DNA of 64,000 nucleotides, taken from NCBI RefSeq assembly GCF_019649055.1, contig NW_026570231.1, forward strand, positions 1,612,001 through 1,676,000, written 5' to 3'. A program made the position numbers and the translations under genes. This document shows positions 10,361 through 22,503 of the stretch, piece after piece (position 1 is the first letter of the stretch; the number at the start of each line of letters is the position of its first letter). The DNA is from Paramacrobiotus metropolitanus (Eukaryota; Tardigrada; Eutardigrada; Parachela; Macrobiotidae). The notes under the pieces were generated by a model, which saw only the letters and a program-made list of their open reading frames with translations, did no database searches and had not been told where the DNA came from.

Positions 10361-11179
10361 TTAACAAATAATAATTGTAATCCGCTTCCCGACACGATTG
10401 CGACAAATAGGACAATGATACATACGCATAGAACATGCATCGCAACACGCAGCATGACCACAAGGTTGAAAAGCACACTTTATATCAGCATTCAAACAAA
10501 TAGTGCATTGCGGCTTCTCTGAAGTCTCCTTACGCTCAGCGTAGACGGCAGCCGCCGCGGTGGCCACTTGTTCCGATTTGACAACGGCTTTGGCAATGAT
10601 TTCCTCGGCATAGTTTAAACCTTTCTCCTGTTTCAAGAAGCTGCAGTTGTACAGCCCAACACCATGACGTGCGTGTTCTTCCCATGGAATATCCTCCACC
10701 TGCCAGTTTTCCAGATAAACGTTACAGGAAAAACACTGGACGCGATCCTTTGGTCCGGTAAAAAAGAATCCCGCTTCGGCCATTTCTCGTGGATGTTGCT
10801 TGTATGTCCAGTTGTAAAATGTAGGAAATCTTGCTTTAACATCAGCAATCGGGGAGTATGACAAACATCCTACTCTGATGCAATCGGCTGATTCCATGTC
10901 GTGTCGCAGTACAAGGTTTTCATCCCCTTCCTAGTCATGCGCAGTCCACACACAATATGCACAACCGACTTCATCGGGAAACTGCTTAAAAAACAAACCG
11001 GCTAGCACCAGTCTGGCTGGAGTCGTCAAAGGCCATGGCCAACTGACAAAAGACCGAACACAGTTTTCAACAATAGTCATGTCTGGTTGCGCGATTTTGG
11101 AGGAATGAAGTTTATTGCACGCTTTGCGAACGTTAAGTACTGTCGCTATCGCCAGTTGGTAATGGTGGTGAGTCATCAC
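10361..11179 (-). pseudogene. iap: Inhibitor of apoptosis (two BIR domains plus RING) with one nonsense codon
   Basis: IAP proteins block caspases and, through the RING, act as E3 ubiquitin ligases. From the Met at 11179 the single frame encodes BIR1 (contains AGLFF-like core and CAYC), then a second complete BIR (RFPTFYNWTY; AGFFFTG; CFSC; H and C ligands in EEHARHGVGLYNC) and a C-terminal C3HC4 RING (CTICLNAD...CGHAACC...CPICR). A TAG at 10931-10933 lies inside BIR1, at a position where the family normally has a tryptophan; otherwise the frame is open for 273 codons, the usual size of baculovirus-type IAPs. A shorter product starting at the Met at 10897 would keep one BIR and the RING. Context between viral protease and polymerase suggests viral origin, though animal IAPs are similar. 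Confidence 0.9.
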
Positions 11180-11343
11180 TCATCATTACGTCTAGTACAT
11201 TCTTTGTTAGCTAGGTGGATTCCGTTATTCGGGTTACGTTGGGTTTAGCAAAGTGGCCACATATTTCTAAAATATTAAAAATCAATAATAAGATGCTGAT
11301 GAAAATTCCAAAAATAATGGAAATTATCTCTTTGATTGTAGGT
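11180..11343. other. Spacer between protease and IAP
   Basis: AT-rich spacer with no coding potential; the IAP promoter would lie here. Confidence 0.4.
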
Positions 11344-11722
11344 TTATCCATGATTTATTAGTGAGTTTATGAATTCGTTGTCTCTCAGCTTCGTGCTCAT
11401 GCGGAAGAATTTATTGATAAATTTACATACAAATTTATCATTCACTCCTTTATGCTTGGTGAATACCGACATCAGGTCTTTATACGAAAAACCGTAGCAT
11501 CGCACTAATACATAAAACATACAGTACTGACCGCATACGGTGCTGTCGGTGTTTTGTCTTGTAGTATTGGACATAATGACGTAATCATCCCCCTTCCATT
11601 CTGCAATAGCCGACGAGTATTCCGCAGGGTTTCGACCATACGAATAAAACGCCTCCAGTACATTTTGACGAACGCAGAAGAAAGCCACCCAGTGCTCCCC
11701 GGGACTCCCCCCCTTTCAGTAA
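11344..11722 (-). pseudogene. Adenain-like cysteine protease, C-terminal part
   Basis: Adenovirus-type maturation protease as carried by adintoviruses and Polintons. Visible landmarks: the catalytic His motif GEHW (near 11693), the SYG motif after it, and the catalytic Cys in VCGQYC (near 11525), followed by a typical hydrophobic/aromatic tail ending at 11344. The residue before SYG is Tyr, where active family members have Asp (the second copy at 61 kb keeps FDSYG). The frame is broken upstream in a run of seven G/C bases at 11707-11713, and no convincing N-terminal third is found. It is inactive on both counts. Confidence 0.85.
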
Positions 11723-11828
11723 GCGCTGCGCGAAATTTAGATTGCACAAATCTGGAAAACAGAAAATCCAAAAGCTGACGGAAATTTTGACGGACTTTCT
11801 GGGAAGCGTCTCCAAGAACTGCAACCAT

Positions 11829-12646
11829 TCAAACCCGTACCAAGTTCTTTATACCTTGCGAAACCGTAGCAGCAGAATCTACCATATAATAGTACTGTAG
11901 ATTTAAGCGCACTATTGAGACCAGCAAACCCCATGTCCGCTGATCGGAATGGAAAAATTTCGTCAGCGTATGAGCCAATGTCTTGTTGTACGTTTCATAG
12001 CTTCCGTTGGTCAGGGGCATGTGGCCACTTGTCGTCACCCGCTTGGCATCCAGCGCCTGATACCGATCACTTGTCAACTGGTGCAAGGAACGGTGTTCCT
12101 TGATCCCTGATTATGCGTAGTGGCAACGAGTTTTTATGGAATACCTCATACACTAGAAATTTAGCCACAGTCATGGGGTATTGCAAACCTTGCCAAAACA
12201 TACTTCGTAAACAGATCCGCTACCCAGAGATGTACTGATTCCCGCGTTTCGATTTTTAAAGCGGTCCCAGGAAGTTCATGGCAATCATTTTTGACGGCTT
12301 CTTTTCGCTTTTCGCGTCGGTGCGCAGGGTGACACCGACGCCACGGAGCGTTTTGCGTGGCGTCGGTGTCATCCTGCGCAGCTTCGGCTTTCTTTATCGC
12401 CGGACCAGCGATGCGGGCAACACTCTCGTTGGGAAGAAAACGACCGGTGTCCTTCGCCAGATTACCGTAGCCGCGACAGGCAGTGCAGCTGTCCGGGTGT
12501 GGAGGCAAATTCATGAGTGCTATCAAATTTAGAGCGAAAGATGTCACAGAATATAACACTTCACCTGGACGTCGTCCCAGTTCGTACAGCTGGAGCTCGC
12601 GGTGCAATTTGGCCATATTTTTATTGATAGACTCGTAACCGTACAC
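11829..12646 (-). pseudogene. Ty3/gypsy integrase core relic
   Basis: Retroviral-type integrase fragment in two frames. The first block (12646-12161) ends with the start of the catalytic core (VADLFTKYV, first Asp); a middle piece (about 12175-12070) carries TVAKFLVYEVF and RDQGTPF (second Asp); the last block (12086-11829) has NGSYETYNKTL (catalytic Glu) and SDQRTW. The spacing and motifs fit gypsy rather than the Polinton integrase. Frame changes near 12080 and a stop at about 12160 disable it. A near-perfect 24-bp inverted repeat interrupts the N-terminal block. No LTRs were found. Confidence 0.75.
12321..12380. repeat. Hairpin: 24-bp inverted repeat with 12-bp loop
   Basis: Arms 12321-12344 and 12357-12380 pair at 23 of 24 positions (core GACACCGACGCCAC). 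It sits within the decayed gypsy integrase and has no counterpart in the rest of that family's coding sequence. Confidence 0.92.
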
Positions 12647-14734
12647 TGCGCAATAACTGGTTGTTAACGTTTTAATGATTTAACGGATAACAGACTGAAC
12701 TCCAGATTCGGTGTAGAATAATGATAATGTAAGCATTAACAAGCGATTAAATATGATCGACAGAAATCACGTATCCTTCCGTACAGATCAGACGAACATA
12801 CTCGTAGACTAACATAAACAGCGTACAGTAAACGCTCGCTGTAATAGCCTACGAGAACAGCCATCGCCACATTCCATATATGCACCATTGTAACAGTTCT
12901 CATCAAGAACATGCAAACATGACCGCGCATAAGCAGCTGTGAATTAGGTAAGCTAGGAATGGTGGGAATCAGTGATCCACGCGACTGGCGCCATCCTGTT
13001 GTGGCGTCTGGCTGGCACGCGCCACCACACACGCGCACATCCGGCTTACCGGCACCGGCAGCATGCAGGCGGCTTGCATACCTCCCTTAGGGCTGTAAAG
13101 ACACCGCAACTGCCAACATCTGGCAAACTAGAGCACTAAAGCTGTTCTGTATCACGTCGGATAAAATCTTGTTTCCGCTTTGCCGGTCATTGCGGACACC
13201 TCTGACCACATATTCAACGTTTGATGGATCGATGAAACATTTGATATAAGGCCCTCGAAGATTGCCTTATCAGGCGAAAAGTTAAAAATACCATTCAACT
13301 GAGCATGTGCAATCTGCACCGTCTGCTAGCGTCCGGTCATGGACTAATGAATTTAAATCATGCGCATCTTCGCTGATTTACGCGTCGTAATGCGGACTAA
13401 GACAGCCGTTTGATATCAGCCAATGCACCACTTAATCCGTTACACTACGAGCATTGCTGATTCCTTCTCCAAGTGTTATCCGTTTAAATTTAATGGTTGT
13501 ACAAATCGGTCTGCCTGTATTTTAAATTCTTGGGTTCCTAGTTCTGCATGTGCGCTTCAAATTCGTAGTTAATCTAGAATTCAAGGTACAAATATATGTG
13601 CATCAATCACGTAAGTGTCACATCCTGTTGATATGCGGGAAAACGTTGATCAGTATGCGGATATAACCGATTTCGAATCGGATGTCTACACTTTTATACC
13701 AATGTTAGCCTTGACAAGGTGTCAGATAACTTGCCATCATTATTCGTTAAGAAGGAGCGGTTCCACATCATCCAGGAAGATTTGGTACTTGTGTTGGATG
13801 CCAACCTCCATGATCATTATCCTATCAAGATCTTTGATTTTTATTGGCGCTCAATGGGGTTGCTTTTTCGGCATTCTGCGGTTCCAACTCGTTTAGATTT
13901 GCAGGAAATGTCTGCAATCGATGATGGCAATTGCGTCCATGTGGACGAGCCTGGTAAGAGTATCTGTTGTATTGACTTTAGAAGGTCGTCGGGCTCGTCG
14001 TTGGTCGATACTGTGTGCATGTCTTTCAGCTGCTCGGCGCATTTTAAAGGCACTCCATAAACAAACACCCGTCGATTCAATATGTTCGACAAAAGAAATC
14101 GATATTGCACGATCGTGCCTTGTCCAGACGGACACTGATGGAGAATAAGATAATTATGACAAGATAAGCGTAATGATAGATATGATAAGGTGATAAATAC
14201 GAGTATATAAGCCTATGATAAATAACAAAGTGGGCTGAGCCTTCTCGCGTCCGCTATCACACACGTTGCGTTCTTCTTTGTGATATTTAGCAGTCAGTCG
14301 GTGTCTGAAGGTCATCTTCGTTATCTGATACCCACTAACATCCAAGCTGATTGGACAGCCGCGAAGATTGTCGATATATTGGGCAAAGTTTCTAGAGTAG
14401 GGATACTCTAGGGAATTCAGGCCGGTGTGGTGAAACTAAACATCGTCGCATCGCTCTTGCGAAGCTTTTATAAAGAAAAATTTCTCGCTCGATTAAACAC
14501 ATATGCTTTTGCTCGGAAAATAGTACAGAAGGCGTTGCTACGCCACAATATGCGTGGGAGTTTTAATTGGAAAAAAGCTAAACGGATGCTTTGCTCGTAA
14601 TAAGGATAACAGCCGGATGGCTTATCGGAATGTGCGGGAAGCACAGCGACTGTAAGCCCATGTACCATTGCGCCAAGGCAGGCCAAGGCTTCTACGAATA
14701 TCGAGTCTAGTGCTTTGGACTGAGAAACGCGTCT
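12647..14734. other. Unassigned, mostly decayed DNA
   Basis: Short frames only. One plus-strand frame at 13719-14060 (113 codons) has a plausible protein composition (DLVLVLDANLHDHYPIKIFD) but no recognisable domain and an overlapping minus-strand frame of equal quality. Possible further gypsy remains. Confidence 0.35.
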
Positions 14735-15300
14735 AGCCAATTTCAGAGGATGATGACAGGTCTTGACCTCGGTGAAGTGGTCTGCGGACCAACTACTTTG
14801 GAGGAGCATTTAGATCGTCTACATCAGCTTTAGAGTGCCTTCGGGAGTACGGACTACTCCTTAAGACCTCGAAGTACCGTTTCTGAAATCAGAAGTCTGT
14901 GTCCTGGGAATTACGGCAACCAAGCAGGTGATACGCCCCAAACAGGCTAAAGTAGAAGCCGTGACGAAGCACCGATGCATTTGGATGCAAGCGCTTTTGC
15001 AATAGGACTCGTAGTTGCCCAAAGGGACGACAAGGAGTACGAACGAGTCGTGGCTTACGGGGTCGTCGCCTTACACTGGCAGAAGTGAACTGCACAACGA
15101 CCGAAAGGGAATTATAAGCCATCGTCTGTCGTCGTGAAAAGTACAGATATCACCATCTGGGCCGCCCAGATACCGTATGGTTCGAGCACCATAGCCTTGT
15201 TTGGCTATTTAACATACGAGAGCCCAAAAGTCGCCTGGTGCGATGCGCGTTACGCCTGCAAGAACACACGTTAGTAATCGTTATCGCTGGGAGTTAACTA
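14735..15300 (+). pseudogene. Ty3/gypsy reverse transcriptase/RNase H relic
   Basis: Reading across frames, the plus strand shows successive landmarks of gypsy pol: FQRMM (near 14740), LEEHLDRL (near 14800), the RNase H start DASAFAIG with AQRDD (near 14980-15030), ERVVAYG, then a block resembling 'tterE..AIV...ekyryhhLGr', and LFNIREPKSRLVR-type residues (15205-15245). Stops and frameshifts separate nearly every motif, so it is an old relic. The catalytic YxDD box is not preserved. It lies on the opposite strand to the integrase relic at 12 kb, so they come from different insertions or a rearranged one. Confidence 0.7.
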
Positions 15301-18300
15301 TATTTAATGCCTGTCGTTTGCCAACGATTTGAGCGTTAAAAGGTTATGAATAAAAAATCAAAAAGTGTAAAACAGTGGCCAAAGTGCACAGTGAACCTTG
15401 TAAGCGGCGACGAATGAAATGTAACCCTGAAAATCTAAGCGGTGGTAAAAATGATAGGGTCCCAGAAAGGTCTGCCTGATGTGAGATATTAAGAATGAAA
15501 ATACCGAAGTGACCAGCAGAGAAATATAAACAATAAAAGTTGGAAAGTTTATTTCCTTATAGTGAACGCCAAGTTTGCGGCATCCATGCCGCAGGGTTAC
15601 CCCAACAAAGAACAAACTTGGATCGAACTAAAGGGTCAGCCCCCGAGCGCTGTTCTGAAAGACAGCGTAATTTTACGATTAGCCTTGGGACAACCAACGG
15701 AATTGCGCTGCAATGTCCCACCCACCAGAGAGTCGCGGACAGTTTACAGGAATCTTCAGCCAACAGCTGCCTAGCCACAGAAACCCAAGGAACAATTGGC
15801 AAAAGGCTTTGCCCTATTTTAATGAATTTTCCAATTTCCCACGACTGCAAGCACTAACTGCCAGTGCAAGATCTGCATTAAAGCTGCCATGTTAACAGAG
15901 ACATGGCAGGCCAAACACAGTGCCATCGCCAAATGCCGTATGTAAAACAACATCATCGAGAGGGAAGCAATCGGGGGCGAATTGTCAGATCAGTGGAAAG
16001 ACCGTACAGGCGGTGTCCCTGAACGAGTCCATGAATCTTGTAGAACGATTAAATACCGCCTTACGGCGCGTGTGGTGATACTTAGCGTGCGCTGTAATAT
16101 CCCTGAAACCGTGTCTAAGGATACTAGAAGATTTTGTAGACATGGTTGAGTGGGGACCGACGATGCAGTAACACCTTTTTTTTCAGCTGCCTTGAAGTAG
16201 ATTAGCTGTTCTTACATGAGCTCTATCTGGTAGCTGCCACCCATGTACTTCACACTTTCGCTGGTTATGTAAATGACCGTAAAGATCGCCGGCATACTTT
16301 GGAGAAACTGGTCGGACATCCGGGTGCCTGGCCTTGCTGTCCCAGACCAGGCAACCAAGGGGAATCCACTCCTTACCAGGAACAGCTTCGTTAGGGCTGG
16401 TGGTTCAAAGGAAGAGTGTTTTGTGGCAACAAGGCATCCTCTGGCTTCATGCGATCCTGAGCTGCATATGCCCGATCGAAATAGTGATGCCATTTCACTG
16501 ACTCCGGCAGCGGCGAATTGGAGGTCAAGTCAAGTTTGTCTGCTTGGCAAGTTGGTCCAGCGCTTTTAACCAGGCTTCGATTTGGATAATTCCAGTTCGC
16601 AAATCCCGCGGGAGGTAGTCTCTGGATCGGTATTGTTGGCAATTTCATCAGGGCACTGATTATAGAGATCCTTCTTGATAACTGCATCCCGATAGCTATG
16701 AATGTCGGCATAATTTCCCGCGATTGCCTATTACGTCCAGTTTGACCACCTTGATTATCACACCGCAGCCGACAAGAATGATATCGCAAGCTTGTTGATC
16801 GACATACCACGCGCGGCCGCCGTCGCGGAATAAGGTCGGGCGGAATAAGTTGGGCATACTTTATCTGTATGATAAAACGAACAGATGCCACTAAATGTAC
16901 TTTCTTATAAAGCGAATCACGCCCGCTGCAATGGTTCTCTCGGTGCCTTACCGGCAAATATTTTCTTGGCAGGCGGAAAGTGCTCAACCGGAATTCCAGT
17001 CTAGGACTAGATAGCGCTCTCCAATGTGAGCAGGAAGATTATGATGCCAACATTCCATCCTCACAGTGGGATTTGAACCCGGTGAGTCTGGTAGATATGA
17101 ATAACTGATTCTGTGCGATGCCGAACCGAGGACCGCGCTTGAACATCCGATCCAGCACTCTGAGTAAACAAGGCAGTTGAAGATCGCATAGCTAAAAAAC
17201 GACACTTATTTTCAATATGACAAAACCCGGTACAGAGAAGATATTTAGCCTGGGCACAGTTTTTGCTTGCATCTGGAACAATGTTTACCTCATCAACAAA
17301 GGCATAATAACTAACGTTTCTGAATGCTGCCTGTGAATGATGAATTGCGGCTAAGAATCTAGCGCCTGCATCATCTTCGCTGCGCCCGGGATATCCCATT
17401 ACGACATCGTTGCCATCAGGCTGAGGTAAAATGCTTATCACCGACTTCCAAAGCACCCGTTTGGCACACCCATCCCAGGTAAGCCCTTCGTCAGTAGGAC
17501 GGTGTTGCTTGCCAGCATTCTCAGTAAGGACTAAGCTGTTAAGTTTGCCATGAAGAAGTGCTTGGAACACGTTAACAATCCTTTCCTTTCAAACCCCTTA
17601 AAAGCGGGATGAGCCTGCATGTCTTCTCGCGATATGCAAAGTTGTTTGTTTCCGGGGACCTGCAGATATTCGACATTTTAGGAAACCGAAACAGAATGAT
17701 CACCTAACATCAATTTGCATCAACGCAATATCGCAGACATTTATTTTCGTCGCCAGTCAGGCAGAGTACATCTTGGCCGACGCTAATTTTAGTTGAGTTT
17801 ACCGGAAAACGGTACTTTCGGTAATGAATTACCGGAAAATTTAATACAGAAAACTGTTAGCAAAAGACCTTGCATTACCATTCTATCGTGGAACTTTTAG
17901 AGTTGAACCAAATTAAGGAAACTTATCACCAGCATTTGGAACAACACAATACCGAGGATACCGGCATTGTGTTGTTATACAAAGTCGATGCAGTAAATAC
18001 TGTTCACCTGGCATTCACTACGTAATTACAGATCGCCGATCAATTATCTAATCATTTCAATAACTGAATTATTGTAAACTACGAAGTACTGATCGTATCA
18101 GTATAAAGTATAGAGTGCCGAAAGTGCTATTGGTTAATAATTACCGATAATAAAATCTGCTGAAATTAATCGAATATTTTCTTTTCATTTCAACCGGAAT
18201 TCTTTCGTGATTTGGTTTATTTCACACCGACCCAATTATGGGAAGTGGAAAGCGAATTGCCGCTTGATTTGCCGAAGGATTTGCTGCAACATAATGGCAA

Positions 18301-18503
18301 TAATTACCGGTTGCTTTCAGTAACTTCGCTAATACGGAGCGCACTCTATTGGGTAAAACGGGGCAATTAGCTAGTAATATCATAAGAACCGCCAACCGGA
18401 TGTTTCGGAACCAGCCGAGTCAGACTGAAACCAATGATGCTAGCTGGCCCAATGGGGCACGCGATAATCTTCTGGTAAAATTACTCGTAACAAAGCTAAG
18501 CAA
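15301..18503. other. Unassigned region
   Basis: Several open frames up to 198 codons occur (for example minus-strand 17570-17061 and 16987-16391), but they overlap frames on the other strand, lack motifs and have no consistent splice structure. From 17.7 to 18.4 kb the DNA is AT-rich with many short CCG/CGG-containing words. I cannot assign a gene. Confidence 0.35.
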
Positions 18504-19464
18504 ATGGTAGCCGGTGGCGATGAAGTAGTTCATCAGGAACTACTAGCCGTTAAAAAGCGAGCGGTCAATAAAAGGCCATCTCTGGCCGACTTACCGATAC
18601 CTGTTTTGGTAGTACAGCCGACCTCGCCAGTGGTTCAGATGAACCTGGACGAGGCAATTATAGAAGAAGTACCGCCGAATTTTGAAATGGTTAATAGCGT
18701 AACCAAATCGACTATGTCGACATCGTCGGTTTCAATTATCATTATTTAGCGATCCCGAATCATTTAAGCCGTCCGAAACGTCGGACGACAAAGAGGAAGA
18801 GCAAGAGGTAGAGAAAGAGGACGGACGACGCCAACGGCAGCACTGTTAATGCAGAAAGCCCATTCAGTCCCAGTTTTATCGATAATATCATGAGCAAGGA
18901 CTTTACTTCGGCCTTAAAGATGCCGGTAGCAAAGCCGACAGGAGAAAAATGCCTTCGTTCGAGCCTTTTAATGCAGGCTGCAGATGCAGTGGTCGATTTG
19001 CAGAATCAAGTGTCGGACCATAGAGTCCGAACTGAAAAGGCCAAGCAGGATATAGCAAAGCGTACTAAAACCATTTGCGATATCACAGCCGAACAGGACA
19101 ACCTAACGGGATGCAAAGGGGTCGCATAACAAAAGCTGGGGAGGCTGCTGCATGGCTTGGTGCCTGAGTAGTGCAACGTAAGAGGACAATTAGTCAGTTT
19201 CATGAAAAAACGAAACAGTTAAAAGTCGACCTAAAGACCGAGAAGGAATCGTCGACCGGATTTTGCGACCAGTATTTAAGTGCAGTCCACGAAAATGAAA
19301 AGCTATTTACCGAGTCCAACGACCGGTTGACCACGATCTCTAGTATGCAACAGACAGTCACAAAAGGCCGGTTAGAGTTTAATATATTGGCCGATAGATA
19401 TAACAATCTGTTGACAACGTATCATCAGACGATGGCCTCCGCCGAAGAAAATCAAGGACTATAA
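18504..19464 (+). pseudogene. Decayed coiled-coil protein, unknown
   Basis: Three consecutive plus-strand blocks (18504-18749, 18890-19129, 19171-19464) have strongly helical, charged composition (for example VDLQNQVSDHRVRTEKAKQD, and later a Lys/Glu-rich stretch around KTKQLKVDLKTEKE) typical of a long coiled coil. They are separated by stops and frame changes, without good splice sites, so I read them as one broken gene. The coiled coil could belong to a retroelement Gag, but no zinc knuckle or pol follows. Confidence 0.3.
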
Positions 19465-21431
19465 AGTGAGGCCACCAGCTAGAGCGCGCACTGGCAAGAC
19501 CGAGAACACGCACTCTCGCATGGAGTCGGCTCATAATAGCTCAAGCCCCGCTAATCGTCAACTTAAAAAGCCGATTTATCCGATGTGCAATGCGACAGCC
19601 GGTTCCAAGGCCGTCGTACATTGGAGTAAGGAGACATAGATAGCTTCTTTATTAAATTCGAACAAACCAGCTAAGGTGAATCGCTGGGTCATCAACAAGC
19701 GTAAAGTTGCGATATGAACACTGCCCAAGTTTTGTATTACGGTGATTTGATCACGAAACTCGGTTTCCGTGCTGATCGCCTGGCTTTACCGGAGAAACCC
19801 GGCTAGCGTAACTCAGATACTGTGGTCAGTAAATGGAGCGTTTGTGAGGACAAGCGACCTTCTTTTTCGCTCCGAGTTGGTGGTGTGCGCTTGAAATTCT
19901 TTGCCGAATGATCCGGGACACAGAGCAGCGTTGTCCAGGTGCTTGGGGTGTTGCTCTTTGTGGGACTAACGATGTCATCATGCGCCTGTCGGCTGCTAGC
20001 CAGGATCCTAATTTCGGGAAAAGAAGAACTGCAGGCAGGTGGAGATTTTACTTACTCGTCAAACAATAAAGAAAGTGTCCGATGAATTTTATCTATTGCA
20101 TGGTGACGGAAAAAACCATGAAGCTGATACCGGAGGTTGGGCACCAAAATTTCCAGAGCAGCCAAAAATCGTGGAGTCGATTGTATAGGCCTTGTTCGAC
20201 CTCCCATGCGTATCCGAAGTGATTGTTTAATTTCTTTCAGTTATGACCCCCCCCGAGAGCGACCGAACTGGGCAAATACCCTATTGTTTTCGGCGGCGTG
20301 ATATCAATTGCAATCGTTGCTAGATCAGCGATCAGTGTTAACGTTCCATTGATTTAGTGCTTTCGGCATTTGTCTAGCTTCCCGGGTGCGAGATCCCATG
20401 TGTGTTGCGTAATGTTGATGGTATATAAGGACGAGGTGTGAAAGCCGGCATAAACAAACCATACATCTACTTTGGAAGTTCGAGAAGTGGCTTTGCCATG
20501 CAAAAGGAAGACGCCAAGCTCAGCCCCGTCAATTGGCTGTTCAATCATGAGAGCAAAGGAAAGGTCCTGATGTTTCTGAATCTCGAATACAGCAAGGATT
20601 GCCAAAACGGATAGCGAGAACAAAGCATCTTCCAAAAGACTGGCATTTTGAATCTTTCCATTGACTGGACGATATTTCAGATTAAACTGACGATTTTACG
20701 ATCTTCCGGACGATTTTCCAGATTTAATCCCTACCGATACGCCAAAACCCAATTTGACGTTTGTTACGAATTTTCAGTCTAAATAAGGCAATTATTACCC
20801 TTATCGAGCATACTAAATGTTCGCTGCGATGCGCTGTTCGTTCGTTCGTAAGAGCGCTGTTCGCCCAAAACAGCGCGGCATCCTGCTCGTCGTCAGCCGG
20901 CGCACTGGTGTGGCTTGGTATGAAAGTATGAATTTTTTTACGCGATACTATCTCATCGGGATGTCTTTTTTTCCTGCAGAATCATTAAAGCTGCCAGAAT
21001 GTTCCTAGACTGTAAAGTGCATTTCTGTTTTTGGTTATGATCGGATGGTTTGTTGCTGGTTTCGGCATCTTGTACGTCAGCTCTCATGGCATCTGAAAAA
21101 AACTTTTATATTTCACTCTATATAATGTGCTCCTGAAATATAAATGTGCAATATAACCGATTCTAACTGCTTCACTACTGCAACCGATTAGTTTTCGGTC
21201 GCAGATATGCCGCAGCCTTTACGGTAATCACTAGCTGCACCCATTGAAAGACAGAGTCTTTAACGGTGAGTGAAAGATTATGGCGTACAGTCCTTAGTAA
21301 TAGGAATGCATCTCCTATGGCGTGTAGTCCGCAGTGCTGCTATGGCGGCACGTATTTGACGTCAGGAAATTTCGCAACGTTGAATTGTTTTTGGTTGGTG
21401 ACTGCCTGAGCATATGGTCCCGACATTCACA
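19465..21431. other. Unassigned region
   Basis: No convincing exon, repeat family or RNA gene. It contains a C8 run near 20247 and short frames only. Confidence 0.4.
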
Positions 21432-21630
21432 GGCATCGAGCAGTGAAGTTGAATTTTATCGAGAGTTAGTGGAAGATGCGATAAAGAGAACAATGGATGA
21501 GGACATGGAAGAAATGGCTGGAGATGCTGTGATCGACGGAAGGCAAATGGCGTTATTGAGATCGGAACAGAAATTTTACGAATCAATTCGCCATTTCAGC
21601 CGCGATTTCGTTTTTCACACAGATACATAA
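21432..21630 (+). CDS. Probable terminal exon of a host gene
   Basis: The block follows a good acceptor (CATTCACAG) and is open to TAA at 21630. It is acidic and helical (SSEVEFYRELVEDAIKRT, then a Glu/Met-rich stretch). An AATAAA signal lies at 21646-21651. I did not find the upstream exons. Function unknown. Confidence 0.45.
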
Positions 21631-21645
21631 TTAACAGTACTGACA

Positions 21646-21651
21646 AATAAA
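21646..21651 (+). terminator. Polyadenylation signal AATAAA
   Basis: Sixteen bases after the stop codon of the exon ending at 21630. Confidence 0.45.
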
Positions 21652-21802
21652 ACCAAAAAGAAGCGAAATAATAAAAACAACTGATTCATGCCTGAACAGG
21701 GCGTTTAGTGATTTTCATTCCTAAAATTAGTGTTACGGAAGAGTGCAAAAAGAGCATGCACTCAATTTAATATTACAGTGCTGTCGCATTTGAGGTTTTT
21801 TT

Positions 21803-22124
21803 TTATAAAGTGGACCGCGTTTGCGACGTACTGTTCAAGTGAAAAGATAAAAAATTCAGATTAATATTATAAATCCTGAACTGATTATTGATTTCCATAC
21901 TGTCACAAAAACTGATAAGCGTATTGATAACATGAGCCGCGTCTAGGTGTTTCGAATGCAGAGCTTCATGAATAGCTCGAATAAGCATCTTGGCTCCGCG
22001 AGGAGCTAGCAAACTGCCACGCATAGACCGAGAACTTTGACTGACTTCATTCAAAACAGAATCAAGATCATAGAGGTTATGCAAAACCAACGGTGCCACT
22101 CGATTAGGGGTGCCATCACGGTGT
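21803..22124 (-). CDS. Probable host exon, unknown protein
   Basis: A minus-strand block with natural protein composition: a helical stretch (LVLHNLYDLDSVLNEVSQSS) followed by a second (AKMLIRAIHEALHSKHLDAA) ending near NTLISFCDSME. There is no start codon at its 5' end. The last 25 residues before the stop look like intron sequence, so the true exon probably ends near 21890. No domain recognised. Confidence 0.35.
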
Positions 22125-22503
22125 TACCGTATGAAACAGTTCCACGAAATTGTTGCACGGCCGGAACATACACTGCTTTCAGCTGGATTTCGTTAATTGT
22201 TCACGCGAAAAATACATTTTTGATGGCTGTAAAAGATCATTTCCGTCTTTCAGAAAATTCAAAACTGAACAGCTTGAACATAATTCTGATAAATGGGCAG
22301 TGTTCTTAAGAATTACGGGCCGAAATTTGCCGGTAAAAGATCGAGAAATCAGAAAACCGGAAAAATACGTTTACTTATGCTTACCGTGACGCCTTTTCGT
22401 GCCAGCCGGATGTTGCAGCGGGGTCGATTGTACCCTCTGGTTCTGCTTGATCCTTTTCCAACATTAAATACTGCACGAGCGAACTCTTCAAAACTGACCA
22501 TCG

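Noticed and set aside
11829-12646. Integrase relic as the integrase of the adjacent adintovirus block
   Set aside because: Its core motifs (RDQGTPF, NGSYETYNKTL, SDQRTW) fit Ty3/gypsy integrases better than the Polinton type.
6000-13000. Terminal inverted repeats bounding the viral block
   Set aside because: I could not find matching inverted ends at plausible borders, so the extent of the insertion stays undefined.
13395-13460. tRNA-like sequence on the minus strand with an A-box-like word
   Set aside because: TAGTGTAACGG fits a loose A box, but no B box (GTTCRANNC) or cloverleaf could be formed.
17050-17110. B-box-like GGTTCAAATCC on the minus strand
   Set aside because: A good B box, but no A box at the right distance and no acceptor stem; at most a tRNA-derived SINE trace.
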